NCBI GenBank assembly: GCA_028282595.1
Contig: JANQHQ010000004.1
Span: 1-64,000 of the forward strand
Length of the DNA stretch: 64,000 nucleotides
Direction of reading: 5' to 3'
Source: Chlorobium sp.
Lineage (GTDB): Bacteria; Bacteroidota; Chlorobiia; Chlorobiales; Chlorobiaceae
Under the pieces are notes generated by a model, which saw nothing but the letters and a program-made list of their open reading frames with translations, did no database searches and had not been told where the DNA came from. Both the position numbers and the translations under genes were made by a program. This document shows positions 1-9,289 of the stretch, one piece after another. Every line of letters begins with the position of its first letter. Position 1 is the first letter of the stretch.

Positions 1-186
1 CTCCGACTCACGAACCCGACTTCCTCACGTTTCCCCCGCAGTACCTCTCAAATAACTCCCGGATACCTCCGGCATCCGGCACCGCTTACTTCAACGGGAC
101 CACAATGTAGAAAAAGCCCCGTTCACCTCCAAACCGGAGGCGACAAAAAACAAAAAAAATCTTCCTTTTATTCCTGACTGTTTTTT

Positions 187-1884
187 CTACCCCTGGACCG
201 GCGCTTCAGGCTGCTGCAGCGGAAGCGCGTCGGGCTCGAACGACAACTGGCTCTTGCCGAGCGCGAACTCCTTTGCCGCCCCGACGAATCCCAGGAACAG
301 CGGATGCACGCTGTGCACGCGGGATTTGTATTCCGGATGGAACTGCACCCCGACAAACCACCGGTGACTTTTGAGCTCGATGATCTCCGCCAGTTCACCG
401 TTGGGAGAGGTGCCGGAGAAAGCCATCTCGTGTTCTTCGAAGATATCGCGATAGTCGTTATTGAACTCGTAACGGTGCCGGTGACGCTCGTTGATGAGAA
501 ACTTGCCGTAGGCCCGGTAGGCCCTGGTCCCCTCCTTGAGAATACAGGGATAACTTCCGAGGCGCATGGTCCCCCCCTTCTCCTTGACCTTCTTCTGATG
601 CTCCATCAGATCGATAACCGGCTGGCGGCAACGCTTGTTGAATTCGGTCGAGTTGGCCTCGCCGAGATTGCAGACGTTCCTTGCGAACTCGATGGAGGCG
701 CACTGCATACCGAGGCAGATGCCGAAGAACGGGATATCGTTCTCGCGGGCATGGCGGATGAAACGTATCTTGCCCTCGATGCCCCGGTCGCCGAAACCGG
801 GAGCGACCAGCACGCCGTGCACACCCTTCAGGGCGGCGGTTACGTCGTGCCCGTTTTCCTCGGCGTCCTCGGCCCGCACCAGCCTGACATTCACCCGCAC
901 GTTGTTTCCGGCCCCGGCATGAACAAAGGCCTCGAGAATCGACTTGTAGGCGTCGGGATACTCGGTGTACTTGCCGCAAATCGCGATCGTCACCTCACCG
1001 TCGGTGGGATGCTTGACCTTCTTGAGGAACTCGCTCCAGTAGGCGAACTCGGGCTCCTTGTATTTCTTGATATTGAGTTTCTTCAGCACCCGCCTGTCGA
1101 GCTGTTCGTTGAGCAGCGTCAGCGGCACGTCGTAAATGGTGTCGCAATCGTTCAGGCCGATCACGTCCGATTCGTGCAGGTTGCAGAAATGGCCCACCTT
1201 GTTCTTGATCTCCCGGGACAGCGGCTTTTCGCTGCGGCAGACGAGAATATCCGGCTGGATACCGGTTTCTAGCAGCATTTTAACGCTGTGCTGGGTGGGT
1301 TTGGTTTTCAGCTCACACGCCGCTTTGATGTACGGCACCAGCGTGAGATGGATATTGAGAAGGTTCCTCGGGCCGAGATCCAGCTTCATCTGCCGCATCG
1401 CTTCGAGAAAAGGCAGGGACTCGATGTCGCCGATGGTCCCACCGATTTCGGTGATGAGCACATCGAGGCTGCCGCTCCTGGCCTGCTCGTTCATCTTTTC
1501 CTTGATCTCGTCGATCACGTGCGGCACGACCTGCACGGTTCCACCGAGGTATTCGCCCTGGCGCTCCTTGTCGATCACCGACTTGTAAACCCGTCCCATG
1601 GTGAGATTGGACGCCTGCGAGGTCGGCTCGTCGAGAAAACGCTCGTAATGCCCGAGATCGAGATCGGTTTCGGCCCCGTCGTCGGTAACGTACACTTCTC
1701 CATGCTGGTAGGGCGACATGGTCCCCGGATCGACGTTGATGTAGGGATCGTATTTCTGTATCGCCACGCGCAGCCCCCGCGATTTCAGAAGCAGCCCGAG
1801 CGATGCTGACAGAATGCCTTTCCCGAGAGACGACACGACCCCTCCGGTCACAAAAATGTGCTTAACGTTTTTCGGTCGAGCCAT
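187..1884 (-). CDS. pyrG: CTP synthase
   Basis: Makes CTP from UTP, ATP and glutamine in the cytoplasm. The product is 565 residues, normal for the family. The N-terminal synthetase domain opens with a P-loop (GGVVSSLGKGI), and the C-terminal class I glutamine amidotransferase has the nucleophile motif GICLGMQ with Cys390 and the GVQFHPE motif near the end. I start it at the ATG at 1884 (MARPKNVKHIF), where family homology begins. An in-frame GTG at 1923 would add 13 residues unlike other CTP synthases. It lies upstream of nothing obvious on its strand; gyrA is the next gene on the right, separated by about 120 bases. Identification is secure. Confidence 0.97.
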   Translation of the reverse strand: MARPKNVKHIFVTGGVVSSLGKGILSASLGLLLKSRGLRVAIQKYDPYINVDPGTMSPYQHGEVYVTDDGAETDLDLGHYERFLDEPTSQASNLTMGRVYKSVIDKERQGEYLGGTVQVVPHVIDEIKEKMNEQARSGSLDVLITEIGGTIGDIESLPFLEAMRQMKLDLGPRNLLNIHLTLVPYIKAACELKTKPTQHSVKMLLETGIQPDILVCRSEKPLSREIKNKVGHFCNLHESDVIGLNDCDTIYDVPLTLLNEQLDRRVLKKLNIKKYKEPEFAYWSEFLKKVKHPTDGEVTIAICGKYTEYPDAYKSILEAFVHAGAGNNVRVNVRLVRAEDAEENGHDVTAALKGVHGVLVAPGFGDRGIEGKIRFIRHARENDIPFFGICLGMQCASIEFARNVCNLGEANSTEFNKRCRQPVIDLMEHQKKVKEKGGTMRLGSYPCILKEGTRAYRAYGKFLINERHRHRYEFNNDYRDIFEEHEMAFSGTSPNGELAEIIELKSHRWFVGVQFHPEYKSRVHSVHPLFLGFVGAAKEFALGKSQLSFEPDALPLQQPEAPVQG

Positions 1885-2002
1885 AGCAGTAAATGTGTTG
1901 TTCCTGAAGTTGATCGATTGCACGTTGCGCGTTTTCCGCGCCCTCTCTCTACCGAATGCATGCCCGCACCGTGACGGAGCCCGCCGGGAACGCTCCCCGG
2001 AC

Positions 2003-4477
2003 CTAGAACAGCTCGAACTGCTCCTCCGGTCCGTCGCCGTCGAGGTCGACCTCGTCCGTTTTCGGAACCCTCGCGGTTGCGGAAACCGAGTCCCCCTCCA
2101 TCAGGCGGATGAGCCTGACGCCCGAAGTGTTACGGCCGCTGAGCCTGATCTTCGAAACGTGCTGACGATTGACAATGCCGTTGGAGGTGATGATGATGAG
2201 GTCGTCACCGTCATTGACGTCGAGCAACCCGACGAGATTGCCGACCTTTTCATGGGCCTTCAGGGTGATGACCCCCCGCGCGCCACGTTTTGTCAGACGA
2301 TAGTCCTCGACATTGCTGCGCTTGCCGAAACCGTTATCCGTCACTGCAAGCAGCGACGTGTCCGACCGTTTGGACGTCACCATCGAAATGCACTGCTCGC
2401 CCTTGTCCAGGGTGATGCCCTTGACGCCCATCGCCGTTCTGCCCATCGGCCGCACCTCCCGCTCCGGAAAACGGACCGCATAGCCCGAATTCTTGGCGAG
2501 AATGATCTCGTGCTCTCCGTCGGTCAGGCGCGCGTCGATCAGCTCATCGCCCTCTTCGATGGTTATCGCGGCGATGCCGTTGCGGCGCGGTCTCGAAAAC
2601 GCTTCGATCGAGGTTTTCTTGACCTGCCCTCTGGCGGTCGCCATGACGATGAAAAGCGGCTCGTCGAAACCCTTGATATTGATGTAGGCGCGGATCTTCT
2701 CGCCGGACTGCAGTTCCATGATATTGGCCAGCGACCTGCCTCTGGCGGCCCGCCCGGCTTCAGGAACCTCGTAGACCTTCAACCAGTGACAGCGACCCCT
2801 GTCCGTGAAGAACAGGATGTAGTTGTGCGTGGAAGCCACGAACATGTGCTCCACGAAATCCTCGTGCTTGGCCTGTGCGCCGGTCACGCCCTTGCCGCCC
2901 CGGGCCTGTCGCCGGTAGCCCGAAACCGGGAAACGCTTGATGAACCCTTCGTGGGTGATGGTGATGACCACATCCTCCTGGGCGATCATATCCTCTATGG
3001 AGAACTCTCCCTCCTGCGGCCTGATCTCGGTTCGGCGTTCGTCGCCGTAGACCTTCCGGACCTTCAGCAGCTCTTCCCTGATGATCTCCATCTGCTTTTC
3101 AGGGTTGGCGAGAATGAAACGCAACTCCTCGATAAGGGCGAGCGTATCCTTGTAATCCTTTTCGATCTTTTCGCGCTCCATGCCGGTCAGACGCTGCAGA
3201 CGCATCTCCAGCACAGCCTTGGACTGGGCCTCGGACAATCCGAATTTCTCCATGAGCCGCTCCTGCGCCGTCGACGCATTGGGCGACTGGCGGATCGTGG
3301 CGATCACCTCGTCCAGGTTGTCGAGGCAGATTTTCAGCCCCTCGAGAATATGGGCCTTCTTCTCGGCCGCAGCGAGTTCGAAGCGCGTGCGCCGCTGGAC
3401 GATTTCGACCCGGTGCTTGACGTACTCCTCCATCATCTCCTTCAGGGTGAGCACTTTCGGCACCCCGTCGACCAGCGCGAGCAGAATGACGCCGAAGGTA
3501 TCCTGCATCGGCGTGTGCTTGTAGAGATGGTTCAGCACGACTTTCGCCACCGCGTCGCGCTTCAGCTCGATAACGAGCCGCATGCCGTCGCGATCGGACT
3601 CGTCGCGGATATCGGCGATCCCCTCGATCTTCTTCTGGTGAATGAGCTCGACGATCTTTTCGATCAGGCGAACCTTGTTTACCTGATAGGGAAGCTCGGT
3701 CACCACGATCGACTCGCGTCCGTTTTTCTGGGTCACCTCGACCTGCGCCCTTGCGCGGATGACCACCTTGCCCCGGCCGGTGCGATAGGCCTGCTTCACC
3801 CCTTCATAACCGTATATGATGCCTCCGGTGGGAAAATCCGGAGCAGTGATGTGCCCCATGATCTCGTCGATCGTGATCTCGGGGTTCTCGATCAGGGCGA
3901 TGAGCCCACTGACGATCTCGTTGAGATTGTGGGGAGGAATGTTGGTGGCCATGCCGACCGCGATGCCCGATGCACCGTTGACCAGCATGTTCGGCATCGC
4001 CGAGGGTAGCACCGTCGGCTCTTCGAGAGAGTCGTCGAAGTTCAGCGAGAAATCGACCGTCTCCTTTTCCAGATCCTTGAGCATCTCGCCCGCGATGTTC
4101 ATCATGCGCACCTCGGTGTATCGCATGGCCGCGGGGGAGTCGCCGTCGATCGACCCGAAGTTGCCCTGACCGTCGATCAACGGATAGCGCATGGAAAAGT
4201 CCTGCACCAGACGCACGATACTGTCATAAACGGCGCTGTCGCCGTGAGGGTGGTATTTACCGAGAACCTCACCGACCACGCGGGCGGATTTCTTGTAGGA
4301 CTTGCCCGCCTGCAGGCCCAGCTCGTGCATACCGTAAAGGACCCTCCTGTGCACCGGCTTCAGACCGTCCCGCACGTCGGGCAGCGCGCGGCTGACAATG
4401 ACCGACATGGAGTAGTCGAGGTAGGAGTCCCTCATTTCGTCTTCAATGCTTATCGGCAGGATCTTATCGCGCTGCAT
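2003..4477 (-). CDS. gyrA: DNA gyrase subunit A
   Basis: Breakage-reunion subunit of the A2B2 gyrase that introduces negative supercoils. At 824 residues it is a standard length. The catalytic tyrosine is Tyr120 in AAMRYTEVRM. The quinolone-resistance region reads HPHGDSAVYD, with Ser81 and Asp85 at the two commonly mutated sites, that is the wild-type sensitive state. The C-terminal beta-pinwheel carries a GyrA box (RRQARGGKG), which separates gyrase from topoisomerase IV ParC. The acidic tail ends EEQFELF. The rsfS gene lies upstream on the same strand, about 70 bases away. Confidence 0.97.
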   Translation of the reverse strand: MQRDKILPISIEDEMRDSYLDYSMSVIVSRALPDVRDGLKPVHRRVLYGMHELGLQAGKSYKKSARVVGEVLGKYHPHGDSAVYDSIVRLVQDFSMRYPLIDGQGNFGSIDGDSPAAMRYTEVRMMNIAGEMLKDLEKETVDFSLNFDDSLEEPTVLPSAMPNMLVNGASGIAVGMATNIPPHNLNEIVSGLIALIENPEITIDEIMGHITAPDFPTGGIIYGYEGVKQAYRTGRGKVVIRARAQVEVTQKNGRESIVVTELPYQVNKVRLIEKIVELIHQKKIEGIADIRDESDRDGMRLVIELKRDAVAKVVLNHLYKHTPMQDTFGVILLALVDGVPKVLTLKEMMEEYVKHRVEIVQRRTRFELAAAEKKAHILEGLKICLDNLDEVIATIRQSPNASTAQERLMEKFGLSEAQSKAVLEMRLQRLTGMEREKIEKDYKDTLALIEELRFILANPEKQMEIIREELLKVRKVYGDERRTEIRPQEGEFSIEDMIAQEDVVITITHEGFIKRFPVSGYRRQARGGKGVTGAQAKHEDFVEHMFVASTHNYILFFTDRGRCHWLKVYEVPEAGRAARGRSLANIMELQSGEKIRAYINIKGFDEPLFIVMATARGQVKKTSIEAFSRPRRNGIAAITIEEGDELIDARLTDGEHEIILAKNSGYAVRFPEREVRPMGRTAMGVKGITLDKGEQCISMVTSKRSDTSLLAVTDNGFGKRSNVEDYRLTKRGARGVITLKAHEKVGNLVGLLDVNDGDDLIIITSNGIVNRQHVSKIRLSGRNTSGVRLIRLMEGDSVSATARVPKTDEVDLDGDGPEEQFELF

Positions 4478-4546
4478 GACAATCGGGGTGGATAGTGTAT
4501 TAGGGTAAAAACTATGGGGGGTAATGTATGAAATACCCCTGTAAAC

Positions 4547-4999
4547 TTAAAGCTGGCCGCCGGGACGGTCCTCCGCGGGCTCTTCCTTCCCGGAAGCCGC
4601 CACCGTTCGTTTCGGGGCGTCGGCCCAGAGGGATTCGAGGTCGTAGAAACGTCTCTCGTCCGGCATGAAAATATGGACCACGACATCGACGTAATCGAGA
4701 AGCACCCAGTGCAGCAGGTCCGCTCCCTCGACATTCAGGGGACGTTCGTCGTCGTGCTTCAGTTCGTCCACGATATGTTCGTAGGCTGCCTTGATCTTGC
4801 GCTCGGAGTCGGCGGAAGCGATGACGAAGAAATCCGTCACGCTGGTCAACCCCCGCACATCGAGGATCACGACATCCTCGCATTTCTTTTCGAGCGACAG
4901 TTCCGCCGCCCGGCTGGCAAGCAGTTCGCTTACCGCAACATCCTTCACTCCCTCCACATCACTTTTCACGATACGTTCATCACTCCGTGCGTCTGCCAT
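4547..4999 (-). CDS. rsfS: ribosome silencing factor RsfS (Iojap family)
   Basis: Binds ribosomal protein uL14 and blocks 30S-50S joining when nutrients are short. The 150-residue product has the Iojap/RsfS core from about residue 25 to 125: DVRGLTSVTDFFVIAS, a short PLNVEG segment, and the diagnostic WVLLDYVDVVVHIFMPDERRFYDLESLW stretch, given here in part only as a family match. N- and C-terminal tails are polar and variable, as usual. It precedes gyrA on the minus strand. Confidence 0.92.
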   Translation of the reverse strand: MADARSDERIVKSDVEGVKDVAVSELLASRAAELSLEKKCEDVVILDVRGLTSVTDFFVIASADSERKIKAAYEHIVDELKHDDERPLNVEGADLLHWVLLDYVDVVVHIFMPDERRFYDLESLWADAPKRTVAASGKEEPAEDRPGGQL

Positions 5000-5207
5000 A
5001 AACCTCCGTTTTCCCCGGGACCATCCGCCGAAATCCTCGCGGACGGAACGTGCTCGTTCTTATAAGCTAATAGATAAATATAGAAAGAATATTCAGCTCT
5101 TCACGCTCGCCGCTCACACTCATTTCCATAACCGTAACGCCATACATATCCGCCGCCTCTTCGGACCGCGCGACCCCTTCGACGATAGTCGGGCGCCTCA
5201 CGACCGC

Positions 5208-5888
5208 TCATCCTTCCGGACGAAATTTCTGCTGATACTCGGGCGTCACCGATTCGAGCGGAGTAATGTCTCCGGCTTCGAGCCGTTTCTCCGCCAGGGG
5301 AATCAGCGAAGCGGCCGTAAAAAAATCGGCGCGGAGAGCATCGAACCCGGCAACGGCGCAGATCTCCTCCAGTGGAGCCGTGTCCCTCGCCACGAGAGCG
5401 CCTCGCCCCCCGCAGGAGTCGAGCGCCTCTTTCAAGCGTTCCAGAGGAGCGTACGAAACCGGCGCGTCCGGCCGTAACCCTTCCGCATCCCGCCGGTACA
5501 CCGCGTAGTAGAATTCCCCCTTCCTGGCCGGAACGACCGGCACCAGACATGCCGTGTCCGTATGCCCAATGGCTGAATGCGCAAGCGCCTCGACGGTCGG
5601 CACCGTAACGAGCGGACAGCCCAGGCCGTAAGCGATACCTTTCGCGGTTGCCATGCCGATACGCAAAGCCGTGAACGAACCGGGGCCCGAAGAGACCGCC
5701 AGAGCCCGGACATCCTCCCGCTCGGCCTTCGCTTCCGCGAGCACCCTGTCGATCAGCGGAACAATAGTCTCAGCCGTCCGCCGCCATTCGCGAATCGTGC
5801 GTTCAACAACGCTGTCCGGACGCGACACCGCAACGCTGCTACACTGGTGGGTGCACTCTATTGCAAGAATGCTTTTCGCTGAAGTCAA
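5208..5888 (-). CDS. tsaB: tRNA t6A biosynthesis protein TsaB
   Basis: Inactive kinase-fold partner of TsaD in threonylcarbamoyl-adenosine formation at A37 of ANN-decoding tRNAs. The product is 226 residues. It starts with ILAIECTHQCSSVAV, has VSSGPGSFTALRIGMATAKGI at about residues 66-86, the most conserved TsaB segment, and VPTVEALAH just after. It lies about 570 bases from tsaE on the same strand (tsaE upstream), so two members of the TsaB/D/E complex are close together. Start chosen at the first in-frame ATG, which gives the usual family N-terminus. Confidence 0.92.
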   Translation of the reverse strand: MTSAKSILAIECTHQCSSVAVSRPDSVVERTIREWRRTAETIVPLIDRVLAEAKAEREDVRALAVSSGPGSFTALRIGMATAKGIAYGLGCPLVTVPTVEALAHSAIGHTDTACLVPVVPARKGEFYYAVYRRDAEGLRPDAPVSYAPLERLKEALDSCGGRGALVARDTAPLEEICAVAGFDALRADFFTAASLIPLAEKRLEAGDITPLESVTPEYQQKFRPEG

Positions 5889-6028
5889 AAGGCAAAAATC
5901 AAAAATGAAAAATGGGCTTCAAAGCCTTTACGTCAAGTGAGGCACAAAGCGAACACGTTACAGGGATCGAGGCTCCGGATATACCATATAACCCAAGACT
6001 TTCCGTGAAATCAGTGGGCACCAACACA

Positions 6029-6460
6029 TCAACCATCTATAACGATGCGCCGTTCGTTTTCACCGGCCGACTCAATAAAAACTTTTTTTGCGTTACGGGG
6101 AAGCACGCCGTGAAATTTTTCTCCCCATTCGACCACCGAGATGAACGGGCCGTAAAGATACTCCTCGAAACCGATGGTATCGAGCTCCGCCGGAGATTCC
6201 ATGCGGTAGAGATCGAAGTGGTGAAGGGTGACCGGCTCGCCCCGAAGGGAGCCGTCGTAGACGTTGAAAATTGAAAAGGTGGGGCTCGAAAGTTGCTCCC
6301 CGCAGTTGAAAACCTGCGCGATTCCCCGCATGAACTCCGTCTTTCCAGCTCCCAGCGCACCGCTCAAACACACCACATCCCCCGGCCGCAACCCGGTCGC
6401 GAACTGCTGGGCGTACTCACGGGTCTCCTCGACCGAACGGGAGTAAAATTCTCTGACCAT
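6029..6460 (-). CDS. tsaE: tRNA t6A biosynthesis ATPase TsaE
   Basis: Small P-loop ATPase that resets the TsaB-TsaD complex during t6A synthesis. The product is 143 residues with Walker A GALGAGKTEFMRGIAQVF at about 33-50, a SPTFSIFNVYDG stretch, HFDLYRMESPAEL, and the terminal WGEKFHGVLPRNAKKVFIE segment. I start it at the ATG at 6460 (MVREFYSRS) because GGAAGG lies just upstream and homology begins there. The same frame stays open much farther upstream but runs through repeat DNA. Confidence 0.92.
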   Translation of the reverse strand: MVREFYSRSVEETREYAQQFATGLRPGDVVCLSGALGAGKTEFMRGIAQVFNCGEQLSSPTFSIFNVYDGSLRGEPVTLHHFDLYRMESPAELDTIGFEEYLYGPFISVVEWGEKFHGVLPRNAKKVFIESAGENERRIVIDG

Positions 6461-6474
6461 ACCTTCCGGGAGCC

Positions 6475-6509
6475 GTTGAAGTGTTGATTCGTTGAACTGT
6501 TGAAATGTA
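6475..6509. repeat. short GTTGA-rich intergenic repeat, copy 1
   Basis: Low-complexity TGTTGATTCGTTGAACTGTT sequence just upstream of tsaE. Closely similar blocks occur at 14416-14449 and, inverted, at 36543-36576, each time at a gene edge. Confidence 0.5.
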
Positions 6510-6551
6510 AGATTAAATATACAGGATGTCACGAGCGGCAGGGAAAAGAAT

Positions 6552-6602
6552 TTCGATCCCGATGGAATCGGGACCAACGAAAAGATCAAATCGCGCAACA
6601 GT
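6552..6602. repeat. partial copy of the dispersed inverted-repeat element
   Basis: The sequence ATCGGGACCAACGAA followed by CGCGCAACAG matches the inner right part of the full element that follows immediately at 6610-6752. It is probably the truncated remnant of a tandem second insertion. Confidence 0.4.
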
Positions 6603-6609
6603 TTTTGAA

Positions 6610-6752
6610 AGGCTTCTTTACATACCGTCGTGAGCAAGGCGAGGGCAAGGCGGATGGAGCGCAGAAACCGGAATCCCGACAGGTCGGGATGAGGATTTCG
6701 AGCACCACCCAACGAAGCAATCGCATTGCGCAACAGGTATGTAGAAAAGCCT
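6610..6752. repeat. dispersed inverted-repeat element, copy C
   Basis: About 143 bases. The ends are imperfect inverted repeats: AGGCTTCTTTACATACC on the left and, reverse-complemented, AGGCTTTTCTACATACC on the right. The interior has the shared core TCGTGAGC, GGCGGATGGAGCGCAGAAAC, CCCGACAGGTCGGG and GAGGATTTCGAGCACC. The right end overlaps the stop codon of the DUF1015 gene. Confidence 0.75.
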
Positions 6753-8022
6753 ACAACCGGTGCATGACCAGACCCGTCATAATCTTCGGATAAAAGTATG
6801 TCGACTTCTGCGGCATCACTTCGCCCTCACCCGAAATATCGAGCACCTGCTGCACGGTTGTCGGCTTGACGACGAAACCGGCCTGGATATCTCCTTTCTC
6901 GACTGCATCGAACACCTTACGGTCGTCCTCCTCATAGATCAGGTTTGCCTGGCTGCGCATCGCTTCGGGTGTAATGCCGAGCATCCTCTGCAAGACCAGT
7001 TCATGCAGAACCACCACACTGAGTTGCAGGAGAGGAAGAGGGACCGAATCGCCGAGCATCGCTTCGGGTGGCTGTTTAAGCCTGATACCCCAGACACCCG
7101 CCGAAGTGACCACCCCATAGACATGGCTGGATGATTCGCTTTCAAAATACTGCTTCAGCCCGTCTCTGCCGCCGAGCGGCTTGACCTCGAAGTTCGTACT
7201 CAAGGTATCGATCAAACCTTGGGGATCGAACTGCTCGAGGCTGTGCACCATTCTGTGCAGCGGGAAAATGATCAATCCTTCGTCGAAGATGTTAGCAAGG
7301 TAGATCAGAATAAAATTGTATGGCTCTTCGCCGGTATGCGAAGGATTTTCCTCCGCCCGAAGGTTGCGGTAGTTGACCCCGGTCTCGTAACGGTGGTGCC
7401 CGTCGGCGATATACACCTGACGGTCGACCAATACCTGCTGTACCGCCGCGACAAGATCGGGGTCGGTCATTTTCCAGAACCTGTTCCTGACTCCCTGGAA
7501 CGCTGCATCGACAATTGGCTCATTATCGGCGGCAAACGCATCGATCGCCCTGTCAGCCCGCAGTTCCTGGTCCGCATACAGCCCGAAAATACTGCTGATG
7601 TTGGCCTGGGTCCGTTTGAAAAGATTGAGCCTGTCCTTTTTCGGCCCGGAAAGCGTCCGCTCGTGCGGCAGCACCTTTTTCTCGCTGAACTCATGCAGGC
7701 GAAGCGCACAGAAAAAGCCCTTGCGGGTATAGGTATTCCCTTCCGGATCGGTATAGGTCTGAAAATAAGGATAGAGCGCAGCCTCGTCGTCCTGCTGAAG
7801 CGCCCCTTCCCCAAGCCAAGCCGAAATCCGTTCCGCAGCAGCCCCGTAAGGGTCTTCTTCTTTCGGGAGCTCGAGGCGCACCGCGTTGTAGGACGAACTG
7901 TTGTACAGTTCCTCTTGCATCGAGGGCGGGATAATGTCATACGGCGGGCAGATGATCCCCGCCATGTCGCCGGCGGTTTCAGGATCGTACCGCAAACCCT
8001 TGAAAGGACGGATTTCAGGCAT
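6751..8022 (-). CDS. DUF1015 family protein
   Basis: Cytoplasmic protein of 423 residues matching the DUF1015 family, whose function is not established. It begins MPEIRPFKGLRYDP, typical for the family, followed by CPPYDIIPP, and has the conserved YIADGHHRYETGVNYR motif at about residue 200-215, which resembles the DGHHR motif of ParB-fold nucleotide-binding proteins. That resemblance is an inference from motif alone. Its stop codon lies inside the terminal repeat of the dispersed element at 6610-6752, so its 3' end was probably modified or abutted by that insertion. Confidence 0.85.
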   Translation of the reverse strand: MPEIRPFKGLRYDPETAGDMAGIICPPYDIIPPSMQEELYNSSSYNAVRLELPKEEDPYGAAAERISAWLGEGALQQDDEAALYPYFQTYTDPEGNTYTRKGFFCALRLHEFSEKKVLPHERTLSGPKKDRLNLFKRTQANISSIFGLYADQELRADRAIDAFAADNEPIVDAAFQGVRNRFWKMTDPDLVAAVQQVLVDRQVYIADGHHRYETGVNYRNLRAEENPSHTGEEPYNFILIYLANIFDEGLIIFPLHRMVHSLEQFDPQGLIDTLSTNFEVKPLGGRDGLKQYFESESSSHVYGVVTSAGVWGIRLKQPPEAMLGDSVPLPLLQLSVVVLHELVLQRMLGITPEAMRSQANLIYEEDDRKVFDAVEKGDIQAGFVVKPTTVQQVLDISGEGEVMPQKSTYFYPKIMTGLVMHRL

Positions 8023-8150
8023 GGTTGCTGTAACTATTTATGCTTTTTACAGAGCCTTAGCTGTTGCTTCCCCAAGATAAAAAATGCCGGGCAAATGACA
8101 GGCTTTTCATCTATATTTACAACGCCGATCTGCCCAATAAGCCTAAACCC

Positions 8151-8504
8151 TCAAACCCGCTCCGCTTCGTTTTTCCTCCATGCCGAAACAATAAACAAAA
8201 CACCCACAACCAAGGGCACGAGCATGTGCAACACAAGGCCGTGGCCGGTTAAAAGCGAAACAGCCTCACCCGCGAGGACAGCCGACACAACCATATACCC
8301 ACTTACACCAGGATACCACCAGCCAAGAACGAGCCCGATAAAAATGAAAGGGAATACCGTCAGCCACACATTGTCGTAAAGGGTGTAGTCAGGATTCAGA
8401 AAGGGGAGAGGATTACCGTAACCGAAATAAAAAGGAAGGAATAAAACTACGATTGCGGTGCCTGTTATTCGCGCCATCCAGCCTGCCCATATTCTTATTT
8501 TCAT
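8151..8504 (-). CDS. small four-helix membrane protein of unknown function
   Basis: 117 residues with about four hydrophobic segments (roughly residues 12-28, 45-62, 68-85 and 90-108) and a charged C-terminus. The middle, FGYGNPLPFLNPDYTLYDNVW, looks like a conserved periplasmic loop. I do not recognise a characterised family. Start at the first ATG has GGAG directly against it; a later ATG at 8477 (MARITG) is an alternative with a better-spaced AGG. It is followed on the left by the DUF1015 gene and preceded by a GNAT gene, both on the same strand. Confidence 0.6.
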   Translation of the reverse strand: MKIRIWAGWMARITGTAIVVLFLPFYFGYGNPLPFLNPDYTLYDNVWLTVFPFIFIGLVLGWWYPGVSGYMVVSAVLAGEAVSLLTGHGLVLHMLVPLVVGVLFIVSAWRKNEAERV

Positions 8505-8547
8505 CTCCGTTTTTTACATGCTTTATGTTTCAAAGGCACGTTTCAAT

Positions 8548-9066
8548 TTACATGGCCTCGTCGAACTCTGCACGGTATCGTGCTATCCCACCTTCTCCGG
8601 GTAAAACGTCCCTGTCAAATACCACAACCATAAAGGCCTCATCAGGCACACCGTCCCATTGGCTTTTCAGCTTGTAGTGCGAAGCCGGCTCAAAACCAAA
8701 ACGCGGATAATACTCCGGATGCCCCAGCACAATGACAAACGGGCACCCCGATTGTTGCAGGTGCTGCAATCCTTGCCGAACGAGCAGAAAACCAATTCCC
8801 TGATTCTGATATGACGGCAAAACAGCCATCGGAGCCAGTCCCATCCCTGTTACCCTGGAACCGTCAAGAGTAACCGGCGTAAACACTATATGTCCTACGA
8901 CTATATCCTGATCGACAGCTACAAACGAACAATATTCTCTGCAAGACTTACGAAGCTCGTCTACAATTGCCACCTCAGGCCCTTGCTCAAAGGCTATCTC
9001 GTTGATCCGGCGAACAGCCTCCAGATCATGGGGCCTCTCTTCGCGTATTGCAATCATTTCAGACAT
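8548..9066 (-). CDS. GNAT family N-acetyltransferase
   Basis: 172-residue acetyl-CoA dependent acyltransferase of unknown substrate, close to the YhbS-type subgroup. The fold is visible as IREERPHDLEAVRRINEIAF at the start, VGHIVFTPVTLDG, then the CoA-binding motif A with LAVLPSYQNQGIGFLLVRQGL-like sequence (MAVLPSYQNQGIGFLLV), and VLGHPEYYPRFGFEPA near the end, characteristic of YhbS. It lies at the edge of the toxin-antitoxin rich region. Confidence 0.85.
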   Translation of the reverse strand: MSEMIAIREERPHDLEAVRRINEIAFEQGPEVAIVDELRKSCREYCSFVAVDQDIVVGHIVFTPVTLDGSRVTGMGLAPMAVLPSYQNQGIGFLLVRQGLQHLQQSGCPFVIVLGHPEYYPRFGFEPASHYKLKSQWDGVPDEAFMVVVFDRDVLPGEGGIARYRAEFDEAM

Positions 9067-9096
9067 GACTTCACTGCTTTCCCCAGAGACCCATGT

Positions 9097-9264
9097 TCAC
9101 TTTTCAGATGACAGGTTGGTCCTTCTGAACGTCTCGAAACACGTTCCATAACCCTGCAGGGTTTCTTCGATCATGCGCTGTATGACATAGCCGCGGAACG
9201 ATGCCCGCTTTTCTTCCGGCAGGTGGGAAAGCAGAATATCCTGACTGGAAAAACTTTTTTGAAA
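9097..9264 (-). pseudogene. 3' remnant of an unrecognised gene
   Basis: An open stretch without a start codon reads like protein (SHLPEEKRASFRGYVIQRM and so on, ending RRTNLSSEK) and stops just before the GNAT gene. A stop codon and a run of six A residues lie directly upstream, so the reading frame is cut off, perhaps by a homopolymer frameshift. I do not recognise the family. It could also be chance. Confidence 0.35.
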
Positions 9265-9289
9265 TCAGATCAACCAACCAGTCTGGTCA

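Noticed and set aside
100..170. Intrinsic terminator after pyrG
   Set aside because: A CCTCC/GGAGG stem exists, but on the minus strand the T-rich stretch is about ten bases away, so the fit is poor.
1814..4009. 731-codon open frame on the plus strand, opposite gyrA
   Set aside because: It mirrors the gyrA codon pattern in high-G+C DNA, gives Asp/His/Leu-rich sequence without domain logic, and gyrA itself is certain.
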